64,000 bases of DNA from Meridianimaribacter flavus (GTDB taxonomy: Bacteria > Bacteroidota > Bacteroidia > Flavobacteriales > Flavobacteriaceae): positions 806,001-870,000 of the forward strand of contig NZ_SOQZ01000001.1 of assembly GCF_004366715.1 (NCBI RefSeq). The letters run 5' to 3'. This document shows positions 27,834-37,262 of this stretch, piece by piece (position 1 is the first letter of the stretch; each line of letters opens with the position of its first letter). Made by a program: the position numbers and the translations under genes. The notes under the pieces are model-generated. The model saw nothing but the letters and a program-made list of their open reading frames with translations, ran no database searches and was not told where the DNA came from.

Positions 27834-30817
27834 TGTATTTAAACTGCCACACATATTATTCCTTACGTTATGGCACGTTTTCTGAAATTGAACTTTTAGA
27901 GCTTGCCAAGGAGAACAATGTTGATGCTTTAGTGCTAACAGACATCAATAATACTTCGGCATGTTTAAACTTTATTAGAAAAGCAAAAGAATTTAACATT
28001 AAGCCTGTAATAGGAATTGACTTTAGAAACGGTAACGATCAATTATTTGTAGGTATAGCTAAAAACAATGAAGGGTTTAAGGAGTTAAACCAATTTTTAT
28101 CTTACCATTCTGAAAATGATATAGAGTTACCTGATGTACCTACTAAAACACTAGGTAATTGTTATTTAGTCTATCCTTTTGAAAAAGTCTTACAACTTGA
28201 AAAAAATGAGTTCAAACCTAACGAGTTTATTGGTGTCTCGATTGAAGAACTTAAAAAGTTACGCTTCTCAAAGTTGTTAAACCTCAAAAACAAACTGGTT
28301 GTACAACAACAAGTAACCATTAGAAACAAACGAGACTTCAATGCACATCGACTGCTTCGTTCAATTGATAAAAACTGTTTATTAAGTAAGCTAGATAAAT
28401 CTGAAGAATGTTTAGCAACTGATAAAATGCATCAAAAAGAAAGTTTAGAAGATGCTTTTAAAGATTTTACATTCATATTAAATAATACAAAAAAGATACT
28501 TGATAGCTGTACAATAGACTTTTCATTTGGCAATGAAAGAGTATCACAAAATTTAAAATTGTATACAGACTCATCTAAAACTGATTTTAAGTTATTAGAG
28601 AGCTTATGTTTTAAGAACTTAAACAAACGATACACCGACCCTACAAATGAAGTTTTGAAACGATTAGACACTGAACTTCACACTATCAAAACATTAGGCT
28701 TTGTTTCTTTTTTCCTTATCAACTATGACATTGTTAATTACGCAAAAAGTAAAGGATATTTTCATGTAGGTCGTGGTAGTGGAGCTAATAGCATTGTAGC
28801 CTATATTATAGGTATAACTGATGTTGATCCAATTGAACTCGATCTTTACTTTGAGCGTTTTATAAATCCTTTTAGAGCTTCACCTCCTGATTTTGACATT
28901 GACTTCTCTTGGAAAGATAGAGATGATGTTACCGCATATATTTTCAAGCGTTTTAACCATACAGCTTTGATGGCTACCTACAACACCTTTAAATATCGTG
29001 CAGTGGTTAGAGAATTGGGCAAAGTTTTTGGTTTACCTAAAGAAGAAATTGATAAACTTAGTAAAGGAAATTATAGGCAATCCGATTTAGACGAACTATC
29101 TCAATTGGTTTTACGTTATGGAAAATTAATCGAGGGATTTCCTAATTACCTTAGTGTACATTCTGCTGGAATAATAATTTTAGATAAGCCTGTACATTAT
29201 TATTCTGCAACAGATTTACCTCCTAAAGGTTTTCCTACTGTTCAGTTTGATATGATTATTGCTGAAGATGTAGGCATATTTAAGTTTGATATATTAGGGC
29301 AAAGGGGTTTAGCTAAAATAAAAGATGCATTAGAAATTATTAAAACCAATAGACCTGAAGTTAATGATATTGACATTACAAATGTTGAAGCATTTAAGAC
29401 TGACAAAAACATCAACCAACTTCTAAAAACAGGTGGTGCAATTGGAGCGTACTATGTTGAGTCACCTGCTATGCGAGGTTTAATGCAACAACTCCAAACT
29501 GAAGATTACTTGGGCTTAGTGGCAGCTAGTTCTATAATAAGACCAGGTGTATCTGGTTCAGGAATGAAAGACGAATACATTAGACGCCATAGAAACCCTG
29601 AAAAACGAAAAGATGCGCATCCAATATTATTACAAATAATGCCAGAGACCTATGGTGTCATGGTTTATCAAGAAGATGTATTGAAGGTTGCCAATCAATT
29701 TGCAGACCTCACCCTTGGGGAAGCGGATATATTACGTCGAGGTATGAGTGGAAAATATAGATCGCGAAAAGAGTTTTTAGAAGTAGAACAAAAGTTCATT
29801 TCAAATTGTAGAAACAAAGGGTTTGAAGATGACTTAATTTTTGAAGTTTGGAATCAAATTAAAAGTTTTGCTGGTTACGCTTTCGCTAAAGGACACTCAG
29901 CATCTTATGCTGTTGAAAGTTATCAAAGTTTGTTTTTGAAGTGCTACTACCCTTTGGAGTTTATGACTGCAGTTTTAAATAATGGTGGTGGGTTTTACAG
30001 TACAGAACATTATCTACATGAAGCTAAACAACAAGGTGCTAAGATTTGTTTGCCATGCATTAATAGAAGTGACCATCCCAATAGATTAATTGGTAGTTCC
30101 ATTTATTTAGGGTTTGGGTATTTGAAAAATTTAGAGACCTATACCATACAAAGAATCTTAAGTAATAGACAATTATTTGGCGATTACAAGTCTCTTGATG
30201 ATTTTATAGATCGTGTTTCTATTAGCATTGAACAATTAACAATCCTCATACGCATTAATGCATTTAGATTTACAAAAAAGCATAAAACCGAATTGTTGTG
30301 GCAAGCTATTTTTAAACTAAATGCCCAAGGCTCTAAAACAAAACAAGATCAGCTATTTAAAATTCAACATAAGAAATTTGAGCTACCTAAATTAAAGACT
30401 AATTGGATTGAAGATGCTTATGATGAAATGGAACTACTAGGTTTTCCATTATGCAATTACTTTAATTTAGTTAGTGAAAAAATACATGGTGGTATTACAG
30501 CAAGTGAGATGAAAAACCACATTGGTGAAAATGTAATTATATATGGGAGTCTTGTGACTACCAGATTTAATAGAACATCACAAGGTAAATTAATGCGGCT
30601 TAGCACATTTATAGATCAAGAAGGTAAATATTTTGACGCTGTACACTTTAGTAATATTGTAGATAAATTTCCTATTAACGGTCTAGGAGTGTACATGTGT
30701 TACGGTTCAATTAAAGACCGATTTGGCTTTTATAGCATGGTTATCGTATCAAGTAAAAAAATGGGCATAATTAGCGATCCACGTAACGCATCCTTAAAAC
30801 ATCTTAAATCAATATAG
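27833..30817 (+). CDS. dnaE: DNA polymerase III alpha subunit-like (DnaE family), short accessory form
   Basis: A 994-residue C-family polymerase: PHP domain at the N-terminus (CHTYYSLRYGTFSEIELL), palm with HVGRGSGANSIVAYIIG and the catalytic PDFDIDFSW (about 352-360), fingers with YPLEFMTAVLNN, and an OB-like C-terminus. It is clearly shorter than replicative DnaE (about 1150-1450 residues) and sits behind a Y-family polymerase, so it is probably a damage-induced second alpha subunit (DnaE2-like role). Part of the PHP metal-site pattern looks degenerate, as expected for accessory alphas. Confidence 0.88.
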   Translation: MYLNCHTYYSLRYGTFSEIELLELAKENNVDALVLTDINNTSACLNFIRKAKEFNIKPVIGIDFRNGNDQLFVGIAKNNEGFKELNQFLSYHSENDIELPDVPTKTLGNCYLVYPFEKVLQLEKNEFKPNEFIGVSIEELKKLRFSKLLNLKNKLVVQQQVTIRNKRDFNAHRLLRSIDKNCLLSKLDKSEECLATDKMHQKESLEDAFKDFTFILNNTKKILDSCTIDFSFGNERVSQNLKLYTDSSKTDFKLLESLCFKNLNKRYTDPTNEVLKRLDTELHTIKTLGFVSFFLINYDIVNYAKSKGYFHVGRGSGANSIVAYIIGITDVDPIELDLYFERFINPFRASPPDFDIDFSWKDRDDVTAYIFKRFNHTALMATYNTFKYRAVVRELGKVFGLPKEEIDKLSKGNYRQSDLDELSQLVLRYGKLIEGFPNYLSVHSAGIIILDKPVHYYSATDLPPKGFPTVQFDMIIAEDVGIFKFDILGQRGLAKIKDALEIIKTNRPEVNDIDITNVEAFKTDKNINQLLKTGGAIGAYYVESPAMRGLMQQLQTEDYLGLVAASSIIRPGVSGSGMKDEYIRRHRNPEKRKDAHPILLQIMPETYGVMVYQEDVLKVANQFADLTLGEADILRRGMSGKYRSRKEFLEVEQKFISNCRNKGFEDDLIFEVWNQIKSFAGYAFAKGHSASYAVESYQSLFLKCYYPLEFMTAVLNNGGGFYSTEHYLHEAKQQGAKICLPCINRSDHPNRLIGSSIYLGFGYLKNLETYTIQRILSNRQLFGDYKSLDDFIDRVSISIEQLTILIRINAFRFTKKHKTELLWQAIFKLNAQGSKTKQDQLFKIQHKKFELPKLKTNWIEDAYDEMELLGFPLCNYFNLVSEKIHGGITASEMKNHIGENVIIYGSLVTTRFNRTSQGKLMRLSTFIDQEGKYFDAVHFSNIVDKFPINGLGVYMCYGSIKDRFGFYSMVIVSSKKMGIISDPRNASLKHLKSI

Positions 30818-30869
30818 CCATAAACTTCGCCTAATCCATTTGATTTCTTAATTTTAAGAAAAAATAAAC

Positions 30870-31613
30870 ATGTGTTTTCATACTAGTACCACTAACAAGG
30901 TTAAAAAATTAGAGAAACATTTTAAAGTAGGTGTTGTTGACCCTTCAATGGAATCTTATTTTGACAAACCTACTTATCATCACAACGGTTTTTCACACCC
31001 AAACATGCTGGTAATACCACAAGAGCGTTCGGACGTATTAGCTCCTGGGATTTGGGGTATTGTCCCTAGTTATAAAACGAAAGATGACATAAAAGATTAC
31101 CACAAAGAGGCAGTCCGTTATGGAGGAGGTCTAAACGCCCGATCAGAAAAAGCATTTAATCATTTTATATACAAAAATGCCATAATGGAAAAGCGTTGTA
31201 TAATTCCTGTTTCTGGTTTTTTTGAGCCACATGATTATAAAGGAAAAAAATATCCTTTTTATTTCAAAAATAAGGAAGACTATCCTTTAGCATTAGCAGG
31301 TCTTTATACAGTTATTGACACATACATAACTTTTACAATTTTAACCAAAGAAGCTTCTCCTCTATTTGCTAAAATTCATAATAAAAAGAATAGACAGCCT
31401 TTAATATTGGATGAAGAATTGACCCACAATTGGCTATCTGTAGATTTAAACGAATCTGAAATAGAGGACATACTACAATTTAGTTATCCAGAAGAACAGC
31501 TTAGTGCTTTTCCTGTAAGTAAAGATTTGTTTAGTCCAAAGGTTGATAGTAATAAAAAAGAAATAATTGAAGAAGTAAAATATTCAGAATTATCTGAATC
31601 TTTAATGAATTAA
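30870..31613 (+). CDS. SOS response-associated peptidase family protein (SRAP; YedK/HMCES)
   Basis: A 247-residue protein starting MCFHTSTT, with the invariant Cys2 that forms a covalent thiazolidine link to abasic sites in single-stranded DNA after Met removal. Other family residues are Asn in GGLNARSEK, Glu in PVSGFFEPH and His in AKIHNKKNRQPLIL. It shields abasic sites during replication. It follows dnaE by 52 bases and is the last gene before attR, completing a damage-tolerance module with the two polymerases. Confidence 0.9.
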   Translation: MCFHTSTTNKVKKLEKHFKVGVVDPSMESYFDKPTYHHNGFSHPNMLVIPQERSDVLAPGIWGIVPSYKTKDDIKDYHKEAVRYGGGLNARSEKAFNHFIYKNAIMEKRCIIPVSGFFEPHDYKGKKYPFYFKNKEDYPLALAGLYTVIDTYITFTILTKEASPLFAKIHNKKNRQPLILDEELTHNWLSVDLNESEIEDILQFSYPEEQLSAFPVSKDLFSPKVDSNKKEIIEEVKYSELSESLMN

Positions 31614-31646
31614 TATTCATTTGCTATATTTGTTTTTATTAATTAG

Positions 31647-31666
31647 CGTATACAATTCCGTATACG
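31647..31666 (+). repeat. Paired CGTATAC(G) motifs, candidate arm sites (right)
   Basis: CGTATAC at 31647-31653 and CGTATACG at 31659-31666 are spaced by 12 bp, like the pair near attL (11475 and 11487). They lie about 50 bp inside attR. Confidence 0.55.
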
Positions 31667-31717
31667 GTTTTATAGTGTGAAGTGTAATTAGGGCTTGCTT
31701 TTGAGGTGGTTTTGAAA

Positions 31718-31760
31718 CTCATAACCCGAAGGTCACTGGTTCGAGTCCAGTTCCCGCTAC
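31718..31760 (+). repeat. attR, second copy of the 43-bp tRNA-fMet repeat
   Basis: Identical to 11349-11391. It contains the anticodon loop to 3' end of tRNA-fMet but lacks the 5' half, so it is an attachment-site remnant and not a functional tRNA gene. Confidence 0.93.
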
Positions 31761-31763
31761 AAC

Positions 31764-31792
31764 AAGCCAAATACGAAAGTGTTTGGCTTTTT
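31764..31792 (+). terminator. Original terminator of tRNA-fMet, now displaced to the right of attR
   Basis: Stem AAGCCAAA / TTTGGCTT with loop TACGAAAGTG and a T-rich tail, 4 bases after attR. In the uninterrupted chromosome it would directly follow tRNA-fMet. Confidence 0.85.
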
Positions 31793-31914
31793 AATTTTAT
31801 GAAAAGTCTGAGAATACCAATTATAAACTATATTTTAGTTACTTTTATAAATTAGAGGCATTGAGCATAGTTTTTTGCCCTTTATAACTAACTAATATTT
31901 AACGTAACATTATT

Positions 31915-33567
31915 ATGATTGGAATTCTATCCTTTGTTGGGTTTACTGCGCTTGTGGCTATAATTTCCTATTATGCAACGCGTAAAACTGATGAAAAATC
32001 TTCCGATGGATACTTTTTAGGAGGACGAAGTCTAACTGCAGGAGTTATTGCAGGATCTTTATTATTGACTAATTTATCAACCGAACAAATTGTTGGTCTT
32101 AATGGTAGCGCATATACTGATGGTTTATCAGTAATGGCATGGGAAACCTTAGCAGCTATTGCTATGATTGTAACTGCTATTTTCTTGTTGCCAAGATACC
32201 TTAAAAGTGGACTAACAACAATTCCTCAGTTTTTAGCAAATAGATTTGACGTCTCTACTAAAACTATAACATCAGCTTTGTTTTTGACGGGTTATGTTGT
32301 GGTATTGCTACCTGTAATTTTGTACTCTGGTTCTGTAGCAATTAGCGGAATGTTTGATGTGCCAACACTATTAAACGTTTCAGATTCTTCAGCTCTGGTA
32401 ATTTGTATATGGGGAATTGGAATAATTGGATCTATTTATGCAGTTTTTGGAGGCTTAAAAGCTGTTGTAGTATCAGATTCAATTAACGCAATAGGTTTAT
32501 TGATAGGAGGAATATTGATACCAGTTTTCGGATTAATGGCAATTGGTGATGGTTCGGTTTTTGGAGGTTTAGAAACACTTATGTCTGCAAACCCAGAGCG
32601 TTTTGATTCTACAGGTAACCCAGGACAAGAGGTTCCTTTTTCAACCATTTTTACAGGAATGATGTTGGTTCAGTTATTTTATTGGGGAACCAACCAACAA
32701 ATCATACAAAGAGCACTTGGGGCTAAAAACTTAGCTGAAGGACAAAAAGGATTAGTACTTGCTTCATTTATAAAAATTTTAGGACCATTAATTTTAGTGC
32801 TTCCAGGTATGATTGCCTATTACTATTTTGAAGGTGGACTTGCTTCTAGTGATTTAGCGTATCCTGAATTAGTACGAGCTGTATTACCTAAATATCTTGT
32901 TGGATTTTTCGCAGCAGTGTTGTTTGGTGCTATTTTAAGTTCTTTTAATAGTGTATTGAATAGTTCGGTAACATTGTTTGGTATTGATATTTACAAACAA
33001 CATATCAATAAAAATGCCGATGAATCTACAGTTGTAAAATATGGTAAAATCTTTGGAATATGCTTAGCATTGGCAGCAATGTTTATTGCTCCTATGATAG
33101 AAAATGCAGGAAGCTTATTTAAGTATTTACAAGAAATTAATGGTATTTACAGCATTCCAATACTTACAATTATTGTTGTTGGATATTTAACCAAAAGAGT
33201 ACCAGCCATTGCTGCTAAAATTGGTATTATATCAGGATCAATAATGTATATTGTCAGTCAGTTCATAATTGGTCCAAATAAAGTAGAAAAAGCATTAGAA
33301 GCTGCAAAAGCTTCAGGAGTTACAGATCCTGCTGCATTAAAGTTGGTAGAAGCCGAAGCATATCCACACTTTTTGCACATTATGGCTATCTTGTTTGTAG
33401 CTAACATTATAATAATGCTTGTGATTGGATATTTCTTCCCAAGAAAAGAAGCTTATGTGCAAGAGTATACTGAGCAAGTTGATATTACACCATGGAAACA
33501 TGTAAAGCTTGTAGGCGGATTAATTACACTTATAGTAGTTGCTATTTACGTCTATTTTTCAAAGTAA
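31915..33567 (+). CDS. Sodium:solute symporter family protein (SLC5/SSS)
   Basis: A 550-residue integral membrane protein with about 14 hydrophobic helices. The start shows the family pattern: DGYFLGGRSLTAGVIAGSLL, then NLSTEQIVGLNGSAY. A conserved GAILSSFNSVLNSSVTLFGID segment lies near residue 335. Related transporters take up sugars or other organic solutes with Na+; the substrate cannot be named. It is a single gene ended by a terminator at 33591. Confidence 0.88.
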   Translation: MIGILSFVGFTALVAIISYYATRKTDEKSSDGYFLGGRSLTAGVIAGSLLLTNLSTEQIVGLNGSAYTDGLSVMAWETLAAIAMIVTAIFLLPRYLKSGLTTIPQFLANRFDVSTKTITSALFLTGYVVVLLPVILYSGSVAISGMFDVPTLLNVSDSSALVICIWGIGIIGSIYAVFGGLKAVVVSDSINAIGLLIGGILIPVFGLMAIGDGSVFGGLETLMSANPERFDSTGNPGQEVPFSTIFTGMMLVQLFYWGTNQQIIQRALGAKNLAEGQKGLVLASFIKILGPLILVLPGMIAYYYFEGGLASSDLAYPELVRAVLPKYLVGFFAAVLFGAILSSFNSVLNSSVTLFGIDIYKQHINKNADESTVVKYGKIFGICLALAAMFIAPMIENAGSLFKYLQEINGIYSIPILTIIVVGYLTKRVPAIAAKIGIISGSIMYIVSQFIIGPNKVEKALEAAKASGVTDPAALKLVEAEAYPHFLHIMAILFVANIIIMLVIGYFFPRKEAYVQEYTEQVDITPWKHVKLVGGLITLIVVAIYVYFSK

Positions 33568-33590
33568 AATAAACCTCAATTAACTTAAAA

Positions 33591-33620
33591 AACCTTTCAA
33601 ATAGCTTGAAAGGTTTTTTT
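33591..33620 (+). terminator. Rho-independent terminator after the symporter
   Basis: Perfect 10-bp stem AACCTTTCAA / TTGAAAGGTT, loop ATAGC, then a T run. Confidence 0.92.
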
Positions 33621-33634
33621 ATAATATTAAGCTG

Positions 33635-33642
33635 TATCTTTG
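33635..33642 (+). promoter_or_regulatory. -7 promoter element of era
   Basis: TATCTTTG matches TAnnTTTG and lies 14 bases before the era ATG. Confidence 0.5.
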
Positions 33643-33655
33643 CCAACAAGAAATA

Positions 33656-34543
33656 ATGAAAATGCATAAAGCTGGATTTGTAAATATTATAGGAAACCCT
33701 AACGTTGGTAAGTCAACACTTATGAATGCGTTTATAGGTGAAAAATTATCAATAATAACTTCTAAGGCGCAAACTACTCGTCATAGAATATTAGGTATTG
33801 TAAATGGAGACGACTTTCAGGTAGTTTTAAGTGATACACCAGGAATTATAAAACCAGCATATGAGCTTCAAGAATCCATGATGGATTTTGTAAAATCTGC
33901 TTTTGATGATGCCGATGTATTAATCTACATGGTTGAAATAGGAGAAAAGGAATTGAAAGATGAAGCCTTTTTCAAGAAAATCACCAATTCTAAAATCCCT
34001 GTTTTATTATTATTGAATAAAATAGATACTTCTGACCAGCAACAGCTAGAAGAGCAAGTCCAATCTTGGGCAATAAAAGTGCCAAATGCTGAAATTTTTC
34101 CTATTTCTGCATTAGAAGGATTTCAAGTAAAAGAAGTATTTAACAGAATTATAGAGTTGCTTCCAGAGTCACCACCTTTTTATCCAAAAGATCAGCTTAC
34201 TGATAAGCCTGAGCGCTTTTTTGTTAATGAAACCATTCGCGAAAAAATACTTTTACACTATAAGAAAGAAATTCCTTATGCTGTAGAAATTGATACCGAA
34301 GAGTTTTTTGAAGAAGAAAATATTATTAGAATGCGTTCGGTAATTATGGTAGAGCGCGATACTCAAAAAGGTATTATCATTGGACATAAAGGCTCTGCTT
34401 TAAAACGCGTAGGGATTGAGGCTAGAAAAGATTTAGAAAAATTCTTTGGAAAACAAATTCATTTAGAATTATATGTAAAAGTCAATAAAAATTGGCGTAC
34501 AAATACAAATCAATTAAAGCGTTTTGGGTATAACCAAAAGTAA
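33656..34543 (+). CDS. era: GTPase Era
   Basis: A 295-residue protein with the G1 motif GNPNVGKST, the QTTRHRILGI switch region, G3 DTPG, G4 LNKIDT and a C-terminal KH domain (IIGHKGSALKRVGIEARKDLE). That order and length define Era, which binds 16S rRNA during 30S subunit maturation. It is followed by der, another ribosome-assembly GTPase, with its own promoter. Confidence 0.96.
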   Translation: MKMHKAGFVNIIGNPNVGKSTLMNAFIGEKLSIITSKAQTTRHRILGIVNGDDFQVVLSDTPGIIKPAYELQESMMDFVKSAFDDADVLIYMVEIGEKELKDEAFFKKITNSKIPVLLLLNKIDTSDQQQLEEQVQSWAIKVPNAEIFPISALEGFQVKEVFNRIIELLPESPPFYPKDQLTDKPERFFVNETIREKILLHYKKEIPYAVEIDTEEFFEEENIIRMRSVIMVERDTQKGIIIGHKGSALKRVGIEARKDLEKFFGKQIHLELYVKVNKNWRTNTNQLKRFGYNQK

Positions 34544-34579
34544 AACACTTTTTTATCTAAAAATACTGCAAACTAATAT

Positions 34580-34587
34580 TATCTTTG
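34580..34587 (+). promoter_or_regulatory. -7 promoter element of der
   Basis: TATCTTTG matches TAnnTTTG and lies 22 bases before the der ATG. Confidence 0.5.
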
Positions 34588-34609
34588 CAGGCGCAAAAAA
34601 ATAATCATA

Positions 34610-35914
34610 ATGAGCAACATAGTAGCTATTGTAGGAAGACCAAATGTAGGAAAATCAACCTTCTTTAATCGTTTAATACAACGTAGAGAAGCCATTGTTG
34701 ATGCTGTTAGTGGAGTTACCAGAGACCGTCATTATGGAAAAAGTGACTGGAACGGTAAAGAGTTTTCTCTTATCGACACAGGTGGTTATGTTATTGGTAG
34801 TGATGATGTTTTTGAAGCCGAAATTGATAAACAAGTAGAACTTGCTATTGATGAAGCTGATGCCATTATTTTTATGGTTGATGTAGAAACTGGTGTGACA
34901 GGAATGGACGAAGACGTTGCTAAACTTCTTCGTAAAGTTGAAAAACCAGTGTTTTTAGCTGTTAATAAAGTTGACAATGCTAAGCGTGCTGAAGATGCAG
35001 TAGAGTTTTATGCATTAGGTCTTGGAGAGTACTACACTATTGCAAGTATTAATGGTAGTGGAACAGGAGATTTGTTAGATGCTCTAGTTGAAGCCTTACC
35101 TGAAAAAGAAGAAGTAGAAGAAGAAGAGTTGCCACGATTTGCAGTTGTAGGTCGTCCCAATGCAGGGAAATCTTCTTTTATAAATGCTTTGATAGGTGAA
35201 GATAGATATATAGTTACTGATATTGCTGGTACTACAAGAGACTCCATTGATACAAAATATAATCGTTTTGGCTTTGAGTTCAATTTAGTAGACACCGCAG
35301 GAATACGTAAAAAATCTAAAGTAAAAGAAAACCTTGAGTTTTATTCAGTAATGCGAAGCGTTAGAGCTATTGAACATTGCGATGTGTGCTTATTGGTTTT
35401 AGATGCTACAAGAGGGTTTGATGGTCAAGTACAAAACATTTTTTGGCTAGCCGAACGTAACCGTAAAGGCATTGTTATTTTGGTGAACAAATGGGATTTG
35501 GTTGAAAAGGATAATAAAACAACCAGAGAGTTTGAAAAAATGATAAGACGAGAAACTGAACCTTTTGTTGATGTGCCAATTGTGTTTATTTCGGTATTGA
35601 ACAAGCAACGTATTTTTAAAGCTATTGAAACAGCTGTTGAAGTTTATAAAAACAGAACAAAGCGTATAAAAACTAGTGTGCTTAATGAAGTATTATTGCC
35701 AATTATAGACCATAATCCACCACCAGCATATAAAGGTAAGTATGTAAAAATCAAATACATTATGCAATTGCCAACACCACAACCGCAATTTGCATTTTTC
35801 TGTAATTTACCTCAATATGTTAAAGAACCTTATAAGCGCTTTTTAGAAAATAAACTTAGGGAACATTTTGATTTTCATGGAGTTCCTGTAAGCGTTTATA
35901 TGCGTAAGAAATAG
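34610..35914 (+). CDS. der: Ribosome biogenesis GTPase Der (EngA)
   Basis: A 434-residue protein with two tandem GTPase domains: [14 protein letters not shown] / DTGGY / NKVD in the first half and [14 protein letters not shown] / DTAGI / NKWDLVEKD in the second, followed by a KH-like C-terminal domain ending [11 protein letters not shown]. The duplicated G domain is unique to Der, which acts in 50S subunit assembly. Confidence 0.97.
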   Translation: MSNIVAIVGRPNVGKSTFFNRLIQRREAIVDAVSGVTRDRHYGKSDWNGKEFSLIDTGGYVIGSDDVFEAEIDKQVELAIDEADAIIFMVDVETGVTGMDEDVAKLLRKVEKPVFLAVNKVDNAKRAEDAVEFYALGLGEYYTIASINGSGTGDLLDALVEALPEKEEVEEEELPRFAVVGRPNAGKSSFINALIGEDRYIVTDIAGTTRDSIDTKYNRFGFEFNLVDTAGIRKKSKVKENLEFYSVMRSVRAIEHCDVCLLVLDATRGFDGQVQNIFWLAERNRKGIVILVNKWDLVEKDNKTTREFEKMIRRETEPFVDVPIVFISVLNKQRIFKAIETAVEVYKNRTKRIKTSVLNEVLLPIIDHNPPPAYKGKYVKIKYIMQLPTPQPQFAFFCNLPQYVKEPYKRFLENKLREHFDFHGVPVSVYMRKK

Positions 35915-35925
35915 CTGCTATTTTA

Positions 35926-36426
35926 TTAATCCCATTTTTTTATAATTGAATCTAGAGCATTATTAATGCCTTGGTAGTAATTCTCTTTTTTAAAAAAGGG
36001 AAGCATTGAAGTATTAATAATATCTTGACAGATGGAATCTGTAAGTGTTTTTTCAGTTTCATAACCTGTTGCAATCGCTACTTGTTTTTGTGGTTTGCAA
36101 ATAGCAATAATTAATCCGTTGTCCTTTTTGTATTGTCCAACTCCCCAATAATTTCCAATTTCAATAGCGTATTCCTGTATACTTAAATGATTCGGAACTA
36201 TTGAGTCTATAGTGATAATTACTATTTGATTGGTAGTTGTAGATTCATAATCGGCTATTTTATGAGATAAAGCGTTTTCTTCTTCAAAAGAAAAAAGGTT
36301 TGAAAAGTCAGAAATAATATTCTGTTGTTCATTCTTGGGCAAATGTGAAAAAGGATTCTTCCTTTCTGGTTGATGTCCTTTGCACGAAATAAATATGATA
36401 AATAATAATACAATCGTCTTTTTCAT
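35926..36426 (-). CDS. TPM-domain lipoprotein
   Basis: From the ATG at 36426 the protein has about 166 residues with a lipoprotein signal (LLFIIFISCKGHQPE). A TPM/TLP18.3-type domain follows (YESTTTNQIVIITIDSI, YWGVGQYKKDNGLIIAICK, TGYETEKTLTDSICQDI). It is the third TPM-domain gene in a row and starts 2 bases after the stop of the preceding one. It may be a diverged duplicate of the neighbour lacking the glycine-rich tail. Function unknown; TPM proteins occur with LemA at the cell envelope. Confidence 0.8.
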   Translation of the reverse strand: MKKTIVLLFIIFISCKGHQPERKNPFSHLPKNEQQNIISDFSNLFSFEEENALSHKIADYESTTTNQIVIITIDSIVPNHLSIQEYAIEIGNYWGVGQYKKDNGLIIAICKPQKQVAIATGYETEKTLTDSICQDIINTSMLPFFKKENYYQGINNALDSIIKKWD

Positions 36427-36428
36427 AA

Positions 36429-37262
36429 CTACCAACTTCCTGAGGCTCCACCACCTCCAAATCCGCCTCCACCGAAGCCACCACTAAAACCACCTCCACC
36501 AAAGCTTCCACCACCTGAGCTTCCGCCAAAAATACCTCCACCAGAACTTCTCCCGTAACTGCCTCGTCCCATATTACTTAAAATAATGGCTTCTAAAATA
36601 TCTCTACTGTCTAAGTCTTTACCTTTGCCACCACTATTTCCGCCACCTTTACCACGACGATTACTAGAAATTGCTATTAAGAGCACAATAAACATCACAA
36701 ACAAGACCACAAAAACACCAATAGGAAAACTATAGTCTTCTTTAGTAGATTCGGCTTTAAATTCACCGTTTAATACTTCAAAAATTGCGTCTGTTCCTTT
36801 GTCTAGTCCACTGTAAAAATTCCCTTTTTTAAATTCAGGAATCATGACTCTGTTTATAATACGTTCGGCTAAAATATCAGTAAGTCGATATTCCATACCG
36901 TAACCTGTATTAATATCTATTTGACGGTCGTCTTTAGCGAGTAAGATTAAAATTCCGTTATCCTCTTTAGCTTGTCCAATTCCCCATTTGTGTCCCCAAT
37001 TTGCACCAACTAGCGTAATGTCATCTCCATTTAATGTGCTAATGATAGCAACTACTATTTGAGATGAAGTAGAATCGGCATATTTTATCAGTTTTTGCTC
37101 TAAATGGTCTTTTTGAGAGTTAGATAACAATCCAATATAGTCGTAAACGCTAGTTTGATCGCTACCTGTAGGTTTTTCAGGGATTTTAAATTGAGCAAAT
37201 GAAAACTGAGTAGCAAAAAAGCATACAATCACAAAACATAATATGTAAACTCTATTGCGCAT
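36429..37262 (-). CDS. TPM domain protein with glycine-rich C-terminus (YgcG-like)
   Basis: A 277-residue protein with a signal peptide (VYILCFVIVCFFATQFSFAQ), a TPM domain (GLLSNSQKDHLEQKLIKYAD; GWGIGQAKEDNGILILLAKD), a transmembrane helix (FPIGVFVVLFVMFIVLLIAI), and a glycine/serine-rich tail ending GGGASGSW. This domain order is that of the YgcG family. It overlaps the upstream TPM gene by one base (37262), so the cluster is one transcript. Confidence 0.85.
   Translation of the reverse strand: MRNRVYILCFVIVCFFATQFSFAQFKIPEKPTGSDQTSVYDYIGLLSNSQKDHLEQKLIKYADSTSSQIVVAIISTLNGDDITLVGANWGHKWGIGQAKEDNGILILLAKDDRQIDINTGYGMEYRLTDILAERIINRVMIPEFKKGNFYSGLDKGTDAIFEVLNGEFKAESTKEDYSFPIGVFVVLFVMFIVLLIAISSNRRGKGGGNSGGKGKDLDSRDILEAIILSNMGRGSYGRSSGGGIFGGSSGGGSFGGGGFSGGFGGGGFGGGGASGSW

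Noticed and set aside
26619-30817. Classical ImuA-ImuB-DnaE2 mutasome
   Set aside because: No ImuA/RecA-like gene is present, and the Y-family protein keeps the catalytic carboxylates and a clamp-binding QINLF, unlike inactive ImuB proteins.
31718-31760. A second tRNA-fMet gene at the right island end
   Set aside because: Only the anticodon loop to 3' end is present. The bases upstream (GGTTTTGAAA) cannot form the D-arm or the acceptor 5' strand, so it is an att remnant.
36429-36560. Gly-rich region read in another frame as a separate Val/Glu-rich protein
   Set aside because: It is the GGN-codon repeat tail of the TPM protein read out of frame.
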